The translations under genes were made by a program, and so were the position numbers. Shown one piece after another: positions 51,043 to 59,603 of a DNA stretch of 59,704 nt (the stretch's first letter is position 1; every line of letters starts with the position of its first letter). The DNA comes from Lachnospiraceae bacterium (GTDB taxonomy: Bacteria > Bacillota > Clostridia > Lachnospirales > Lachnospiraceae), in contig CAJTAL010000026.1 in the NCBI GenBank assembly GCA_910574285.1, positions 1-59,704 of the forward strand, given 5' to 3'. Below the pieces are notes generated by a model. It saw only the letters and a list, made by a program, of their open reading frames with translations. It did not search any database and was not told the DNA's origin.

Positions 51043-51681
51043 ATGAAAAGAAAAATTGCAATGTTAATTCTGGCACTATCGCTTGCTATCTCTACAACTG
51101 CTTGTGGAGGCGACGGTAAAGAAAAATCTTCTGAATCAGAAAAGAAGGAAGAAACTTCAAAAGAGTCTGATGAAACTACTGATGATCTGGAAGCCTTTGG
51201 AGATATAGATGTTGAAGAAGGGATATTTAACGTCGAATTGACAATCCCAGCAGAATATATAGAAGGGCAGACACAGGAAGATCTGAACAAAATTTCCGAA
51301 GAACACGGTTTTAAATCAATCACCTTAAATCCCGACGGAAGTGCAACTTATACCATGACCAAAAAGCAGCATAAAGCTCTCCTTGAGGAATACAGTGCTC
51401 AGATCAATACCAGCATGAACGAAATGGTCGGATCAGAAAATTATCCAAATTTTACAAAAATAGAAGCCAACGAGAACTTCACTGAATTCACCGTAACCAC
51501 CAAATCGGCAGAGCTTGATATGAATGAATCATTTTCCACAATGGCATTTTATATGTATGGCGGATTATACGGCGTATTTAGCGGAGAGAATGTAAGTAAC
51601 ATCTCTGTTACTTTTATCAACGCAGATACCGGCCAGGTAATCGAAACTGCAAATTCATCCGATGCAGGCCAGACTCAGTAA
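51043..51681 (+). CDS. Prophage-encoded lipoprotein
   Basis: 212 residues. A lipoprotein signal peptide (KRKIAMLILALSLAISTTAC) ends at the lipobox Cys followed by GGDG. A Glu/Ser/Lys-rich linker follows, then a domain of about 150 residues (NVELTIPAEYIEGQTQEDLN). It would sit on the outer face of the membrane. Expressed in the lysogeny module, it is a lysogenic-conversion gene and may block superinfection, as phage lipoproteins such as Ltp do. That role is inferred. Confidence 0.85.
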   Translation: MKRKIAMLILALSLAISTTACGGDGKEKSSESEKKEETSKESDETTDDLEAFGDIDVEEGIFNVELTIPAEYIEGQTQEDLNKISEEHGFKSITLNPDGSATYTMTKKQHKALLEEYSAQINTSMNEMVGSENYPNFTKIEANENFTEFTVTTKSAELDMNESFSTMAFYMYGGLYGVFSGENVSNISVTFINADTGQVIETANSSDAGQTQ

Positions 51682-51730
51682 AACGGTGAATGATGGATGA
51701 TTCACTCTCGTAAAGAAAGGACGTGATCAC

Positions 51731-52273
51731 ATGCCAATGCCGCAAGAACGCACTTATACATCAGAAGACTACTGGAACCTCCCAGATGGACAGCGCGCGG
51801 AGCTGATCGACGGGAAGCTGTATGCTATGGCTCCGCCCAGCCGAATCCATCAGGAAATATCTGGAGAACTCTATACCATAATTAATAATTACATCAAATC
51901 AAAAAAAGGTGATTGCAAAGTTTACTACGCTCCATTTGCCGTAAACCTAAATGCAGACGATAAGCTTTGGGTGGAACCTGATATCTCTGTCATATGTGAT
52001 AAAAGCAAATTATCAGATCGCGGATGTGAAGGAGCTCCAGACTGGATTATAGAAATCGCATCCCCCAGTAATTCACGAATGGACTTCGCTGTCAAATTAT
52101 TTAAATACCGTACTGCCAGAGTTCGGGAATACTGGATTATAAACCCGATGAAGAAAGTTGTTCAGACCTATATCTTTGAAGATGAGGAAGATGCAAATAT
52201 GTATTCTTTTGATGATGAGATACCTGTTTATATTTTTGATGGTTTGACTGTCAAAATCTCTGACTTATTATAG
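51731..52273 (+). CDS. Uma2-family (DUF820) PD-(D/E)xK nuclease
   Basis: 180 residues. AELIDGKLYAMAPPSRIHQE at the start, then EPDISVICDKSKL and WIIEIASPSN give the active-site pattern of the Uma2 group. Such proteins are very common in cyanobacteria and occur in Clostridia mobile elements. The biological target is not known. It lies between the lipoprotein and integrase genes. Confidence 0.85.
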   Translation: MPMPQERTYTSEDYWNLPDGQRAELIDGKLYAMAPPSRIHQEISGELYTIINNYIKSKKGDCKVYYAPFAVNLNADDKLWVEPDISVICDKSKLSDRGCEGAPDWIIEIASPSNSRMDFAVKLFKYRTARVREYWIINPMKKVVQTYIFEDEEDANMYSFDDEIPVYIFDGLTVKISDLL

Positions 52274-52276
52274 AGA

Positions 52277-52306
52277 AAACCGCCCCTGAACCAACAGGAA
52301 CGGTTT
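52277..52306. terminator. Terminator after the Uma2 gene
   Basis: AAACCGCCCCTG and CAGGAACGGTTT pair around a short loop. Same design as the one after hicA. Confidence 0.65.
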
Positions 52307-52353
52307 CACATAGATGTAACTCGCAAACCAGAGGATTACGGTATACATCCACC
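52300..52353 (+). repeat. 54-bp repeat, right copy (integrase leader)
   Basis: Identical to 14570-14623. It lies 80 bases before the integrase start and may be a structured leader or a protein-binding region. Confidence 0.9.
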
Positions 52354-52432
52354 CTAAGCAAGTTGATTATACCATAATCCTCCGCATTTTACGAGGGTTA
52401 TTTTTTATACCCTTTTCCAGGAGGAATAGATT

Positions 52433-53551
52433 ATGTGGAGTGAAATATTGCCAAACGGAAAAGTCCGCTTTGTTGAACGCTATGAGGATCCTATGACCGA
52501 AAAGAGCCATAAAGTATCCATTACCATGGACAAGGACACTGCAAGCACCCGGAAACTTGCGCAGGCAGCCCTAAATGACAAGATAGACGCAAAGCTGTCA
52601 TCTATTACAGCTACCATCAAAAAAGACGCTCTACGGCTCTCTGAGCTCGTCGAACTCTATCGCACAGACCAGAAAGCCACCGTTACTCAATCTACATACC
52701 AGCGGAACTATTTTGCCATGGACTCCCTTATGCGGATCCTTGGCCGGGATATCCTGGTGGATAAGATCACCGCCGGATATGTCCGCGAAAAACTCGCGGC
52801 GGAAAATGAAAAGCCCGGAACCACCAACGAGCGTATTACCCGATTAAAAGCCCTGATGCGCTGGGGATATCAGAACGATTATATTGCTGACATTCGCTGG
52901 CTTGATAAGATCAAGAAGTTCAAAGATGATGAAAAGGCCCAGAAATTGGAAGAAAAATATCTTGAAAGTGATGAATTGAAGATCCTGCTGAAAAACATGA
53001 AGGTCGATAAATGGCGGATGCTCACGGAGTTCTCTGCTCTCTCCGGCCTGCGCGCCGGTGAAGCGATCGCGCTCAATACATCTGATATAGACTTTACCAA
53101 TCGGTACATTCATATCAGTAAGACATACGATCCGGTGAACCATATTGTCGGAACACCGAAAACCGCAACCTCTAATCGAGAAGTATACATGCAGGATGAA
53201 CTCTTTACCCTATGCAAACAGATCAAGCGGTATATGGACAAGGAACGGTTCTACTGCGGGCACCGATCTGAGCTGTTCATGTGTGATGTAAATGGTGATT
53301 ATCTGAATTACTATTCTTACAACAAATATCTGCAGGAGAACGCAAGACAGTTATTCGGCAAAACTGTGACTACACACTTTATGAGACATACCCATGTTGC
53401 CCTCATGGCAGAGCAAGGCGTCCCCTTGGATGTTATCTCCAGAAGACTCGGCCACAGTGACAGCCGGATCACAATGAATATCTATTTCCACGTGACAAAG
53501 AAGATGCGTGAGAGGGACAACCAGAAGATCAAAGAAGTATCTATTTTATAG
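52433..53551 (+). CDS. int: Prophage tyrosine integrase
   Basis: 372 residues. A SAM-like core-binding domain is at 65-150 and the catalytic domain has Arg in SGLRAGEAIAL, HFMRH (His-x-x-Arg), LGHSD and the nucleophile Tyr in NIYFH. It reads toward the tRNA-Leu and its stop is 35 bases from attR. GGAGG lies just ahead of the ATG. It integrates the phage at the tRNA 3' end. Confidence 0.95.
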   Translation: MWSEILPNGKVRFVERYEDPMTEKSHKVSITMDKDTASTRKLAQAALNDKIDAKLSSITATIKKDALRLSELVELYRTDQKATVTQSTYQRNYFAMDSLMRILGRDILVDKITAGYVREKLAAENEKPGTTNERITRLKALMRWGYQNDYIADIRWLDKIKKFKDDEKAQKLEEKYLESDELKILLKNMKVDKWRMLTEFSALSGLRAGEAIALNTSDIDFTNRYIHISKTYDPVNHIVGTPKTATSNREVYMQDELFTLCKQIKRYMDKERFYCGHRSELFMCDVNGDYLNYYSYNKYLQENARQLFGKTVTTHFMRHTHVALMAEQGVPLDVISRRLGHSDSRITMNIYFHVTKKMRERDNQKIKEVSIL

Positions 53552-53554
53552 CTT

Positions 53555-53571
53555 GCCCCATTTCTGCCCCA
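53555..53571. promoter_or_regulatory. Candidate integrase arm-type sites, right
   Basis: GCCCCATTTCTGCCCCA holds two GCCCCA units 11 bases apart right after the integrase stop, matching 14818-14834. Confidence 0.5.
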
Positions 53572-53586
53572 TTTTAGAATTTAAAG

Positions 53587-53632
53587 AAAAGAAGAATCCC
53601 GCAAGCCCTTATTCTAAAGGACTCCGGGATTC
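53587..53632 (-). terminator. Terminator of tRNA-Leu
   Basis: GAATCCCG and CGGGATTC pair on the minus strand, followed by TTCTTTTCTTT. It lies inside the attachment repeat, so integration keeps the terminator. Confidence 0.75.
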
Positions 53633-53656
53633 TCCTTCAATGCGGAGAAAGGGACT
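53587..53656. repeat. attR: 70-bp direct repeat
   Basis: Second copy of the attachment region, including the 3' 16 bases of tRNA-Leu. Confidence 0.92.
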
Positions 53657-53724
53657 TGAACCCTCACAGGATGAACTCCCACTAGAACCTGAATCTAGCG
53701 CGTCTGCCATTCCGCCATCTCCGC
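53641..53724 (-). tRNA. tRNA-Leu(CAG)
   Basis: 84 nt with a 7-bp acceptor stem (GCGGAGA/TCTCCGC), a long variable arm as in class II tRNAs, TTC arm GGTTCAAGTCC, and an anticodon loop TTCAGGT giving CAG. No encoded CCA. The 3' end is the prophage attachment site. Confidence 0.95.
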
Positions 53725-53815
53725 TAACAAAAGATATTCTACCATAGAATGGGCGCCTTGGCAAATACTTTTTGTTATTTTTATATTTTTTTTATATTTT
53801 TTTATTTTTAACGTG

Positions 53816-54943
53816 TTATCCGTGGACTTCGATTCCATTTACTTCCAGATGATCGTCAATTGCGATCACCAGGCATCGGCGGCCGTCAATCTCTCTCGTT
53901 TCGACCAGGTCAGAGCGTTCCGGATTCACCTTTACGATAACATCCGGTGTTTCGATGCGGAAAGTCTTGGTATCTGTGATGTTCGAGGCAAGTAAAGTAG
54001 ACCTCTCACCGACAGTTTGTTCAAACTCTTCATCAAAGGATTCAAGCCTTTCTTCTGCCACGCCGCTGCGGGTAAGTAGTTTTCTGACGTCGGGTTTTGC
54101 CAATTCTAATGGTTCAGGAGATTCTTTGGCTTCTTCCAGCATTTCGTTCAGATTATCATGGATATTGCGGATTACTTCATAATCACATTCTTCGCCGAGA
54201 GTTTCGCTGATCAGAGACTGGAAAGTCGTCTTCTGGTCGCCTGCAGTCAGGGGAATCGTACTTCCAAGGACGCTTTCAATCAACTGCGGCTGGATGTCTT
54301 CCGGTTTCTTCGTATAATAAAGGACATTATGGATATCACTTGCCCGATCCTGAAATGCTGGGAATAAGAAGCCTTTTACAGGTCCTTCTACAATCCAGTC
54401 CCGGATGCGGTCTTCGATGTTGTTCGTATCAGCGTTATAAGTAAGGCCGGCTTTGGTAAGGTTTACCGGACATATGCTGCATAGAATATGTTCATATACC
54501 GTATCGGAAGCGTCGAACATCTCCGTGCCGTCTGAAGATTTCCCAGGTACATCATATACTGCATGGATTAAAATAATATAATAATTCTCGGCATATATGT
54601 AATTCTCTATGATTTTATCATAGAATTCTTCGACCAGCATATCGTCTTCTAATTTACTGTCCCGAAGCTTCAGGAGAAATTCCTGAGTACCGCCGTGCTG
54701 TTCCTGTTCGAGCGGGAATTCCATATTAATCAGGTTCTTTCCGAGTGTACCGGAAAGAGTGTGTTTGAATATATCAAAGTATTTGAAAGCTTCCTCTTCC
54801 GGTAAGGATAAGAAAGCCTTTTTCAGTTCGGTTTTTTTCTCCTTCTCATGGTCTACATAACAACCGCAGATGCGTGTAATCACACAATTCTCCGGAGTAA
54901 ACTGCTTTCGAATCTCTAAGACTTCTTTTTTATTCATACTCAT
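53816..54943 (-). CDS. DUF4317-family protein
   Basis: 375 residues: MNKKEVLEIRKQFTPENCVI and ITRICGCYVDHEKEKKT are the family start. Nearly all Lachnospiraceae have one. It may start at the second ATG (54937), which has better spacing from GGGAG. Function unknown. Confidence 0.88.
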   Translation of the reverse strand: MSMNKKEVLEIRKQFTPENCVITRICGCYVDHEKEKKTELKKAFLSLPEEEAFKYFDIFKHTLSGTLGKNLINMEFPLEQEQHGGTQEFLLKLRDSKLEDDMLVEEFYDKIIENYIYAENYYIILIHAVYDVPGKSSDGTEMFDASDTVYEHILCSICPVNLTKAGLTYNADTNNIEDRIRDWIVEGPVKGFLFPAFQDRASDIHNVLYYTKKPEDIQPQLIESVLGSTIPLTAGDQKTTFQSLISETLGEECDYEVIRNIHDNLNEMLEEAKESPEPLELAKPDVRKLLTRSGVAEERLESFDEEFEQTVGERSTLLASNITDTKTFRIETPDVIVKVNPERSDLVETREIDGRRCLVIAIDDHLEVNGIEVHG

Positions 54944-55136
54944 ACTCCCTTATTCCCTCGGCTAATGTGCTGACGGTAAACATACCATCACGCCGATATT
55001 GCATTTATCCTGGTTATCCGATTTAAATAACCTTACCAATATTATCATACTTAGGATAAATTTACAAGATTGGAGAATTCTGAGGCTGGAAAATCTAAGA
55101 TCGAAAGATCCAAGGATGGAAGAAAAGCTATTAACG

Positions 55137-55175
55137 TAAAAAAGACCCGGAAGCATGCTTCATGGGACTTTTTTT
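55137..55175. terminator. Bidirectional terminator
   Basis: AAAAAAG...CTTTTTTT flank a hairpin with the palindrome GAAGCATGCTTC. The other parts of 54944-55389 show no gene. Confidence 0.65.
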
Positions 55176-55389
55176 GAAAAATAATCTAAAGGTTGAATAA
55201 GGAGCACAATTTTCGGGGAGGAGATACCTTTTAGGTATCATTTGTGTTCCATATACAATATACCATGAAAAAATGCTTTTTTATATAGGTTCGACGGACA
55301 TGATTTTTTCAAAAAAATGTGCGCGGGACACAAAAAGATGTTATACTGTTTTTGTAAAAGGCTGAAAGCAAAGAAAACAGGAGAGAACG

Positions 55390-56532
55390 ATGGCAGTCGA
55401 ACTGGAATATCTGTACGCAAAGATTGCGCCGGAATACCATATTAAACTACATACAGAGAGCTGTTTTGATAAGATGATTGTCTGGACCCATGTAGTAGAG
55501 GAGATTGAATTCATCTCTTCTTTGCATGGAGAGGAACTGATCTTTTGTTCCGGCGTAAGCTGCACATCGACGGCGTGGCTGAAAAGATATATTATAGAGT
55601 TAAATGAATACCGTGCAGGAGGAATGGTTATGTCCTTTCGAGAGGGAGAGACATTTCCCCAGGAGATTGTGGAGTATTGCAATGAGATCAGATTCCCGAT
55701 CTTCTCTGCTTCATGGACTACGCCGTACATTGATGTGATGCATCTGTTTGCCGAGATCCTTCTGCAGAACGAACAGCGGGAGACGAATCTGATCGCGGCG
55801 CTTAAGAACGCTATATATTATCCGGAAAATGAAGGTTCTTACCTGAGCCATTTTGAGAGGAACGGTTTCTATCGGGATATGGAGTATGCGGTAATTATAC
55901 TAAGCTGCCATACATATGATGACGAGGCGGGGAATGAGAAGCTGCGAAACATTGAGCGGTCTATGCATTTTATTCTTGGAAATGTGATCATGTACGAAGA
56001 GAAAGGACGGCTTACGATTCTGGCGGCAAATTGCCCGTTGGCATCAATCCGGAATGAATTTGGACGGATATGCGGAAAAGATTCGAATGTGTATGTCGGT
56101 ATCGGAACGAGGGTGAACGGAATTAAGGAGATCCATCTGTCCTTCGAGAAAGCATATACGGCATATCAATTGACGAAGACGGCTATACGGACGAATCTTT
56201 TGTGCTATGATGAGCTGGGAATTTATAAGATACTGGCTGATGTGAAAGAAGAGACGGTCTATCCGGCGTTTGTACAGGAGACGTTGGGCGTGCTGATGGA
56301 GTATGATAAGAAGAATCATTCGGAATACATGAAGGTTCTGGAGGAATATTTTGAAAATGACTGCAGTATCATGTATACGGCACAGGCGCTGTATTGCCAT
56401 AAGAATACACTTTCTTACAAATTAGATAAGATAAAGAAGATTCTGGGATATGACATCTTGAAGAATGAGAATCGTGTGAAAATTATGGTGGCGATCTACA
56501 TATTGCGGTTAGGAAATGAATATTTTGATTAA
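55390..56532 (+). CDS. PucR-family transcriptional regulator
   Basis: 380 residues. The N-terminal 120 residues form a PucR sensor domain (GEELIFCSGVSC, FPIFSASWTTPYI). The C-terminal helix-turn-helix (TAQALYCHKNTLSYKLDKIK) is the PucR_2 type. It stands directly before the LUD gene, which it may control. These regulators respond to purine or amino-acid metabolites. Confidence 0.88.
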   Translation: MAVELEYLYAKIAPEYHIKLHTESCFDKMIVWTHVVEEIEFISSLHGEELIFCSGVSCTSTAWLKRYIIELNEYRAGGMVMSFREGETFPQEIVEYCNEIRFPIFSASWTTPYIDVMHLFAEILLQNEQRETNLIAALKNAIYYPENEGSYLSHFERNGFYRDMEYAVIILSCHTYDDEAGNEKLRNIERSMHFILGNVIMYEEKGRLTILAANCPLASIRNEFGRICGKDSNVYVGIGTRVNGIKEIHLSFEKAYTAYQLTKTAIRTNLLCYDELGIYKILADVKEETVYPAFVQETLGVLMEYDKKNHSEYMKVLEEYFENDCSIMYTAQALYCHKNTLSYKLDKIKKILGYDILKNENRVKIMVAIYILRLGNEYFD

Positions 56533-56612
56533 GATATATATCCACGCGTGATATGCGCGTCAAATCGTGTCTTTATAAAGTATAAAAAAGGGTGAAAAAG
56601 GAGGAAAACAGA

Positions 56613-57251
56613 ATGAATGAAAATCGTGTAAAAAGGAACCGGTTATTAGGCGAGAAGATCGTGAAAGGACTGGAATCCCGCAATATGGAAGGGTATTACG
56701 CGGATACGAAGGAGGATGCTCTGGCAAAGGCTCTGGAATGGATTCCGCAGGGAAGCAGCGTGTCCTGGGGCGGTTCAATGTCGGTAAACGAGATTGGGTT
56801 AAAACAGGCGGTTCGCGAAGGGAATTTCAAAGCATATAACCGGGAGGCAGCCGGGACGCCTGAGAAGAAGCGGGAGATTGAACTGATTGCCTATGACTGC
56901 GATTATTTTCTGACCAGCGCCAATGCGATCACAGAAGACGGGGTGATCGTGAATATCGACGGAATCGGGAACCGCGTGTCTGCGATTGCCAATGGTCCAA
57001 GAAACGTGGTGATGATCGTCGGCATGAATAAAGTTGTTAAAGATGTAGAAAACGCGGTGTCCAGGGCAAGGAATGAAGCCGCTCCGATCAATGCACAGAG
57101 ATTCGGACTGGATACGCCGTGCGCCAGGACGGGGGCATGCTTTGACTGTAAGTCTCCAGATACCATATGCTGTCAATTTCTGATTACCAGATTCTCGAAG
57201 ATCGCGAAAAGGATAAAAGTGATTCTGGTAAATGATGATCTGGGATTTTAG
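56613..57251 (+). CDS. LUD-domain protein (LutC/DUF162 type)
   Basis: 212 residues: SSVSWGGSMSVNEIGLKQAV, YFLTSANAITEDGVIVNIDG and the end Cys cluster CARTGACFDCKSPDTICC. Similar to lactate-utilisation LutC-like proteins of Clostridia. The start is set by GGAGG seven bases before 56613. Expressed with PucR. Substrate unknown. Confidence 0.88.
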   Translation: MNENRVKRNRLLGEKIVKGLESRNMEGYYADTKEDALAKALEWIPQGSSVSWGGSMSVNEIGLKQAVREGNFKAYNREAAGTPEKKREIELIAYDCDYFLTSANAITEDGVIVNIDGIGNRVSAIANGPRNVVMIVGMNKVVKDVENAVSRARNEAAPINAQRFGLDTPCARTGACFDCKSPDTICCQFLITRFSKIAKRIKVILVNDDLGF

Positions 57252-57422
57252 ATCGATGAAATCACAGTCCGCAGCCTGAAAGTCTGCGGACTGTAATATG
57301 TTCGGACCGCTCAGTCGGTTGAAAAAGAGCACAGCAATATTAGACATCTGATATGCAATTCTTATTATGATACTTGCTGCAATTTTGTAGTTACCATTTT
57401 CGTAATTTTGTAATTTTACATC

Positions 57423-57450
57423 TTGACAAATCATGGATATCTGATATAAT
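57423..57450 (+). promoter_or_regulatory. Promoter of tRNA-Cys
   Basis: TTGACA and TATAAT with a 16-base spacer, 20 bases upstream of the tRNA. Confidence 0.8.
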
Positions 57451-57469
57451 GAATAAGTGCTCACGATTA

Positions 57470-57541
57470 GGCGCAGTAGCCAAGTGGTAAGGCATGGGTC
57501 TGCAACACCCTGATTCACCGGTTCAAATCCGGTCTGCGCCT
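57470..57541 (+). tRNA. tRNA-Cys(GCA)
   Basis: 72 nt. Acceptor GGCGCAG/CTGCGCC, anticodon loop with GCA, TTC arm GGTTCAAATCC, discriminator T. No encoded CCA. Likely integration landmark for the element on its right. Confidence 0.95.
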
Positions 57542-57546
57542 CTTAG

Positions 57547-57583
57547 AAAAGCCCGGAAATTCAAGGTTTCTGAGGCTTTTTTG
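57547..57583 (+). terminator. Terminator of tRNA-Cys
   Basis: AAAAGCC and GGCTTTT with inner GAAA/TTTC pairing, then TTTTTTG. Confidence 0.75.
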
Positions 57584-57616
57584 ATTTTCAAAATCACTCT
57601 AAAATGAATGAAAAAA

Positions 57617-57776
57617 ATAAGGTGGCAGACTCTGAAAATACCTTACAAAATTTTTTCGCTTCCTGCAGATTGGCTCTTTATCATACCCTTCCCAGATGTA
57701 AAAACTCATAATTTAAAACCGCTGGAAACCGCGTAAAATCGGGCTAAATCGGTTCATAAGGTGGTCGATAAGGTGG
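57617..57776. repeat. Three ATAAGGTGG repeats after the integrase stop
   Basis: Copies at 57617-57625, 57756-57764 and 57768-57776, the last two 12 bases apart. The position just beyond the integrase stop mirrors the GCCCCA doublet of the prophage, so arm-type binding sites are likely. Confidence 0.5.
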
Positions 57777-57783
57777 CACGAAA

Positions 57784-58995
57784 TCAGAGAACCAATGCAT
57801 CGACCAGATTTACCTTCTTTTCACTGTCTGTATGAAAATATGTACGTAATAAAACTTCGTAATTATCTCCCAGAATTTCCGCAGCCTCTTTGACCTCTCC
57901 CATATTCTTCGTATTGCGAATCAGGTTCGTTGCAAACGCATGCCTGAGCGAATGCAGATTATACTCCGGGATCTCCGCACGCTTACAGATTTTCTTCAGT
58001 GTGTTGCCCAGATTCTGAAGCATAGGCGGATGTCCATTTTGCGTTGTCAAGATTAGATCATTGTTAAAATGGTTCTTCCCGTACAAATCCAACATACAAG
58101 ATAAGGCAAATTCAGCCTCACGGTTTAATGGAACCGTTCTTAAACTATTCGGATATTTCGGAGCTGTTAATACAAGCTTAGTTTTTGCAGCGTCCTTATC
58201 ATCTCTGTTTACGACACGGCTTAAAGTTCTTGTAATTTTCACTCCTTTTCGCCCCATGTAAGTGACGATACTGCTTCTGCCAAGTCCGATCATTTCCCCG
58301 CCGCGCAATCCTGTGTTCAAAAGAAATACAATAGCCGGCCCGTAACGGTACATAAATCTTTCATTTTTGTTCGGACTGTATTCCATTGCAATCTCTTTGA
58401 CAAGCTGCTGGTGCTCTGGTGGCATGATCTGAATTTCTTTTGTTTCAACTGTTAAAACGGATTCATCTGGCATTTCAACCCGGTTCATTATATTGTAACT
58501 TTTTGGCAGTTCTCCCAGTTCAATCGCGTTATTGATCATTGCGGACCAGAACAAAAATATCTTTTTGAGCGAAGAATAGCTCAGAGTATCTTTTTTGGCA
58601 TTAATGGTTGCAGCAATATCATCGGCTGACAGGTTGGAAAAAGTCTTTTTTACGGCATCCGTATCACGTAAATGAGAATTATATGTTCGTTCTATCCTAT
58701 CAAAGCTGCTCTGTTTATATTTGCCAGCTTCAACAGACAGGCTTTTCCTATATAAATATTTCTCTGCGTAATCAGCTACCTTAATATTCGATGTGATGGC
58801 ATCCTGAACGACAACCTTTACCTTCCAGTCATCCAGCATCTTCTTGACTTCTCCCTTTGTGGTTGCGTTAAATTCCTTATCCGGCAGCCCTTTCCTTCTG
58901 TATCGGGCAGTCCAGCCCCCTCTCTTATTCGGAAATATAGATCCATCGCCTTTGGATCGTCGTCTTTGTTGTGTACCTTTCGTCGTTTTTGCCAT
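57784..58995 (-). CDS. int: Tyrosine integrase of the second element
   Basis: 403 residues. AP2-like arm-binding start (GDGSIFPNKRGGWTARYRRK), core-binding domain at about 70-180, and catalytic residues in NTGLRGGEMIGLG, LHSLRHAFATNL and RTYFHTD. GGGAG stands six bases before ATG 58995. Not closely similar to the prophage integrase. Confidence 0.93.
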   Translation of the reverse strand: MAKTTKGTQQRRRSKGDGSIFPNKRGGWTARYRRKGLPDKEFNATTKGEVKKMLDDWKVKVVVQDAITSNIKVADYAEKYLYRKSLSVEAGKYKQSSFDRIERTYNSHLRDTDAVKKTFSNLSADDIAATINAKKDTLSYSSLKKIFLFWSAMINNAIELGELPKSYNIMNRVEMPDESVLTVETKEIQIMPPEHQQLVKEIAMEYSPNKNERFMYRYGPAIVFLLNTGLRGGEMIGLGRSSIVTYMGRKGVKITRTLSRVVNRDDKDAAKTKLVLTAPKYPNSLRTVPLNREAEFALSCMLDLYGKNHFNNDLILTTQNGHPPMLQNLGNTLKKICKRAEIPEYNLHSLRHAFATNLIRNTKNMGEVKEAAEILGDNYEVLLRTYFHTDSEKKVNLVDALVL

Positions 58996-59097
58996 GAATA
59001 TCTCCCTTTCTTTCGTGTAAATATTCATGCCAACTTCAGGTATGGGTATATTTTAATATACTTGCCCTGTCGTTGGCAATAATTTTGTAAGAAGCCG

Positions 59098-59301
59098 TCA
59101 GAAGAAAATTTGTTTCCCAATATTCTTCTTCAGGAAATCCTGAATGGCTGCGGGAGATGTAAAATACTGCCGGCCCACTTTAGTTACCGGCAGTATGCTG
59201 CTATCCAAAAGCTCTCTGGTCTTTGTTTTTCCGATGCCGAGCATATTTGCAATTTCCAAAACGGAATAGGATTTAAAAGTATCATTTGTTTTTGCTTCCA
59301 T
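59098..59301 (-). CDS. xis: Excisionase / helix-turn-helix protein
   Basis: 67 residues of the MerR-like excisionase type: KSYSVLEIANMLGIGKTKTR and a basic wing LPVTKVGRQYFTSPAAIQDF. It lies upstream of the integrase and should direct excision. Start 59301 is chosen because GGGGTG precedes it. Confidence 0.85.
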   Translation of the reverse strand: MEAKTNDTFKSYSVLEIANMLGIGKTKTRELLDSSILPVTKVGRQYFTSPAAIQDFLKKNIGKQIFF

Positions 59302-59603
59302 TGATAAACACCCCATTATTAAGATTTCTTCTCTTCCAGAAGCCAGTTCCTATGCCCTTCTCGGCCACGTATCAGGCGTTACTGTGTAATCATTAAGCTG
59401 CAGGCGCGCGTCCATGCACATTATCTACAGCACCCGGTATCAATCTCCTGAAAGATGTATGGAATTGTCAAGGTACGTGAAGGTACAAATAATCCTTGAT
59501 TATTTGTCCTCTCATATAAGTAATAGTGTCGAAATTCGGGAGATTGGAAAATTTTTAAAAAAAGTTAAAATAAATCAAGAAAAGATAAAAAAAGTCAATC
59601 AGC

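Larger units (their letters stand above)
14656..53656. mobile_element. Siphovirus-type prophage integrated in tRNA-Leu(CAG)
   Basis: About 39 kb between two 70-bp direct repeats that overlap the 3' end of tRNA-Leu. It has full modules: integrase, repressor, replication, terminase, portal, head, tail, baseplate, fibre, holin and endolysin. Early and late genes read leftward; lysogeny genes read rightward. The only clearly broken genes are a helicase and one small early gene. Confidence 0.95.
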
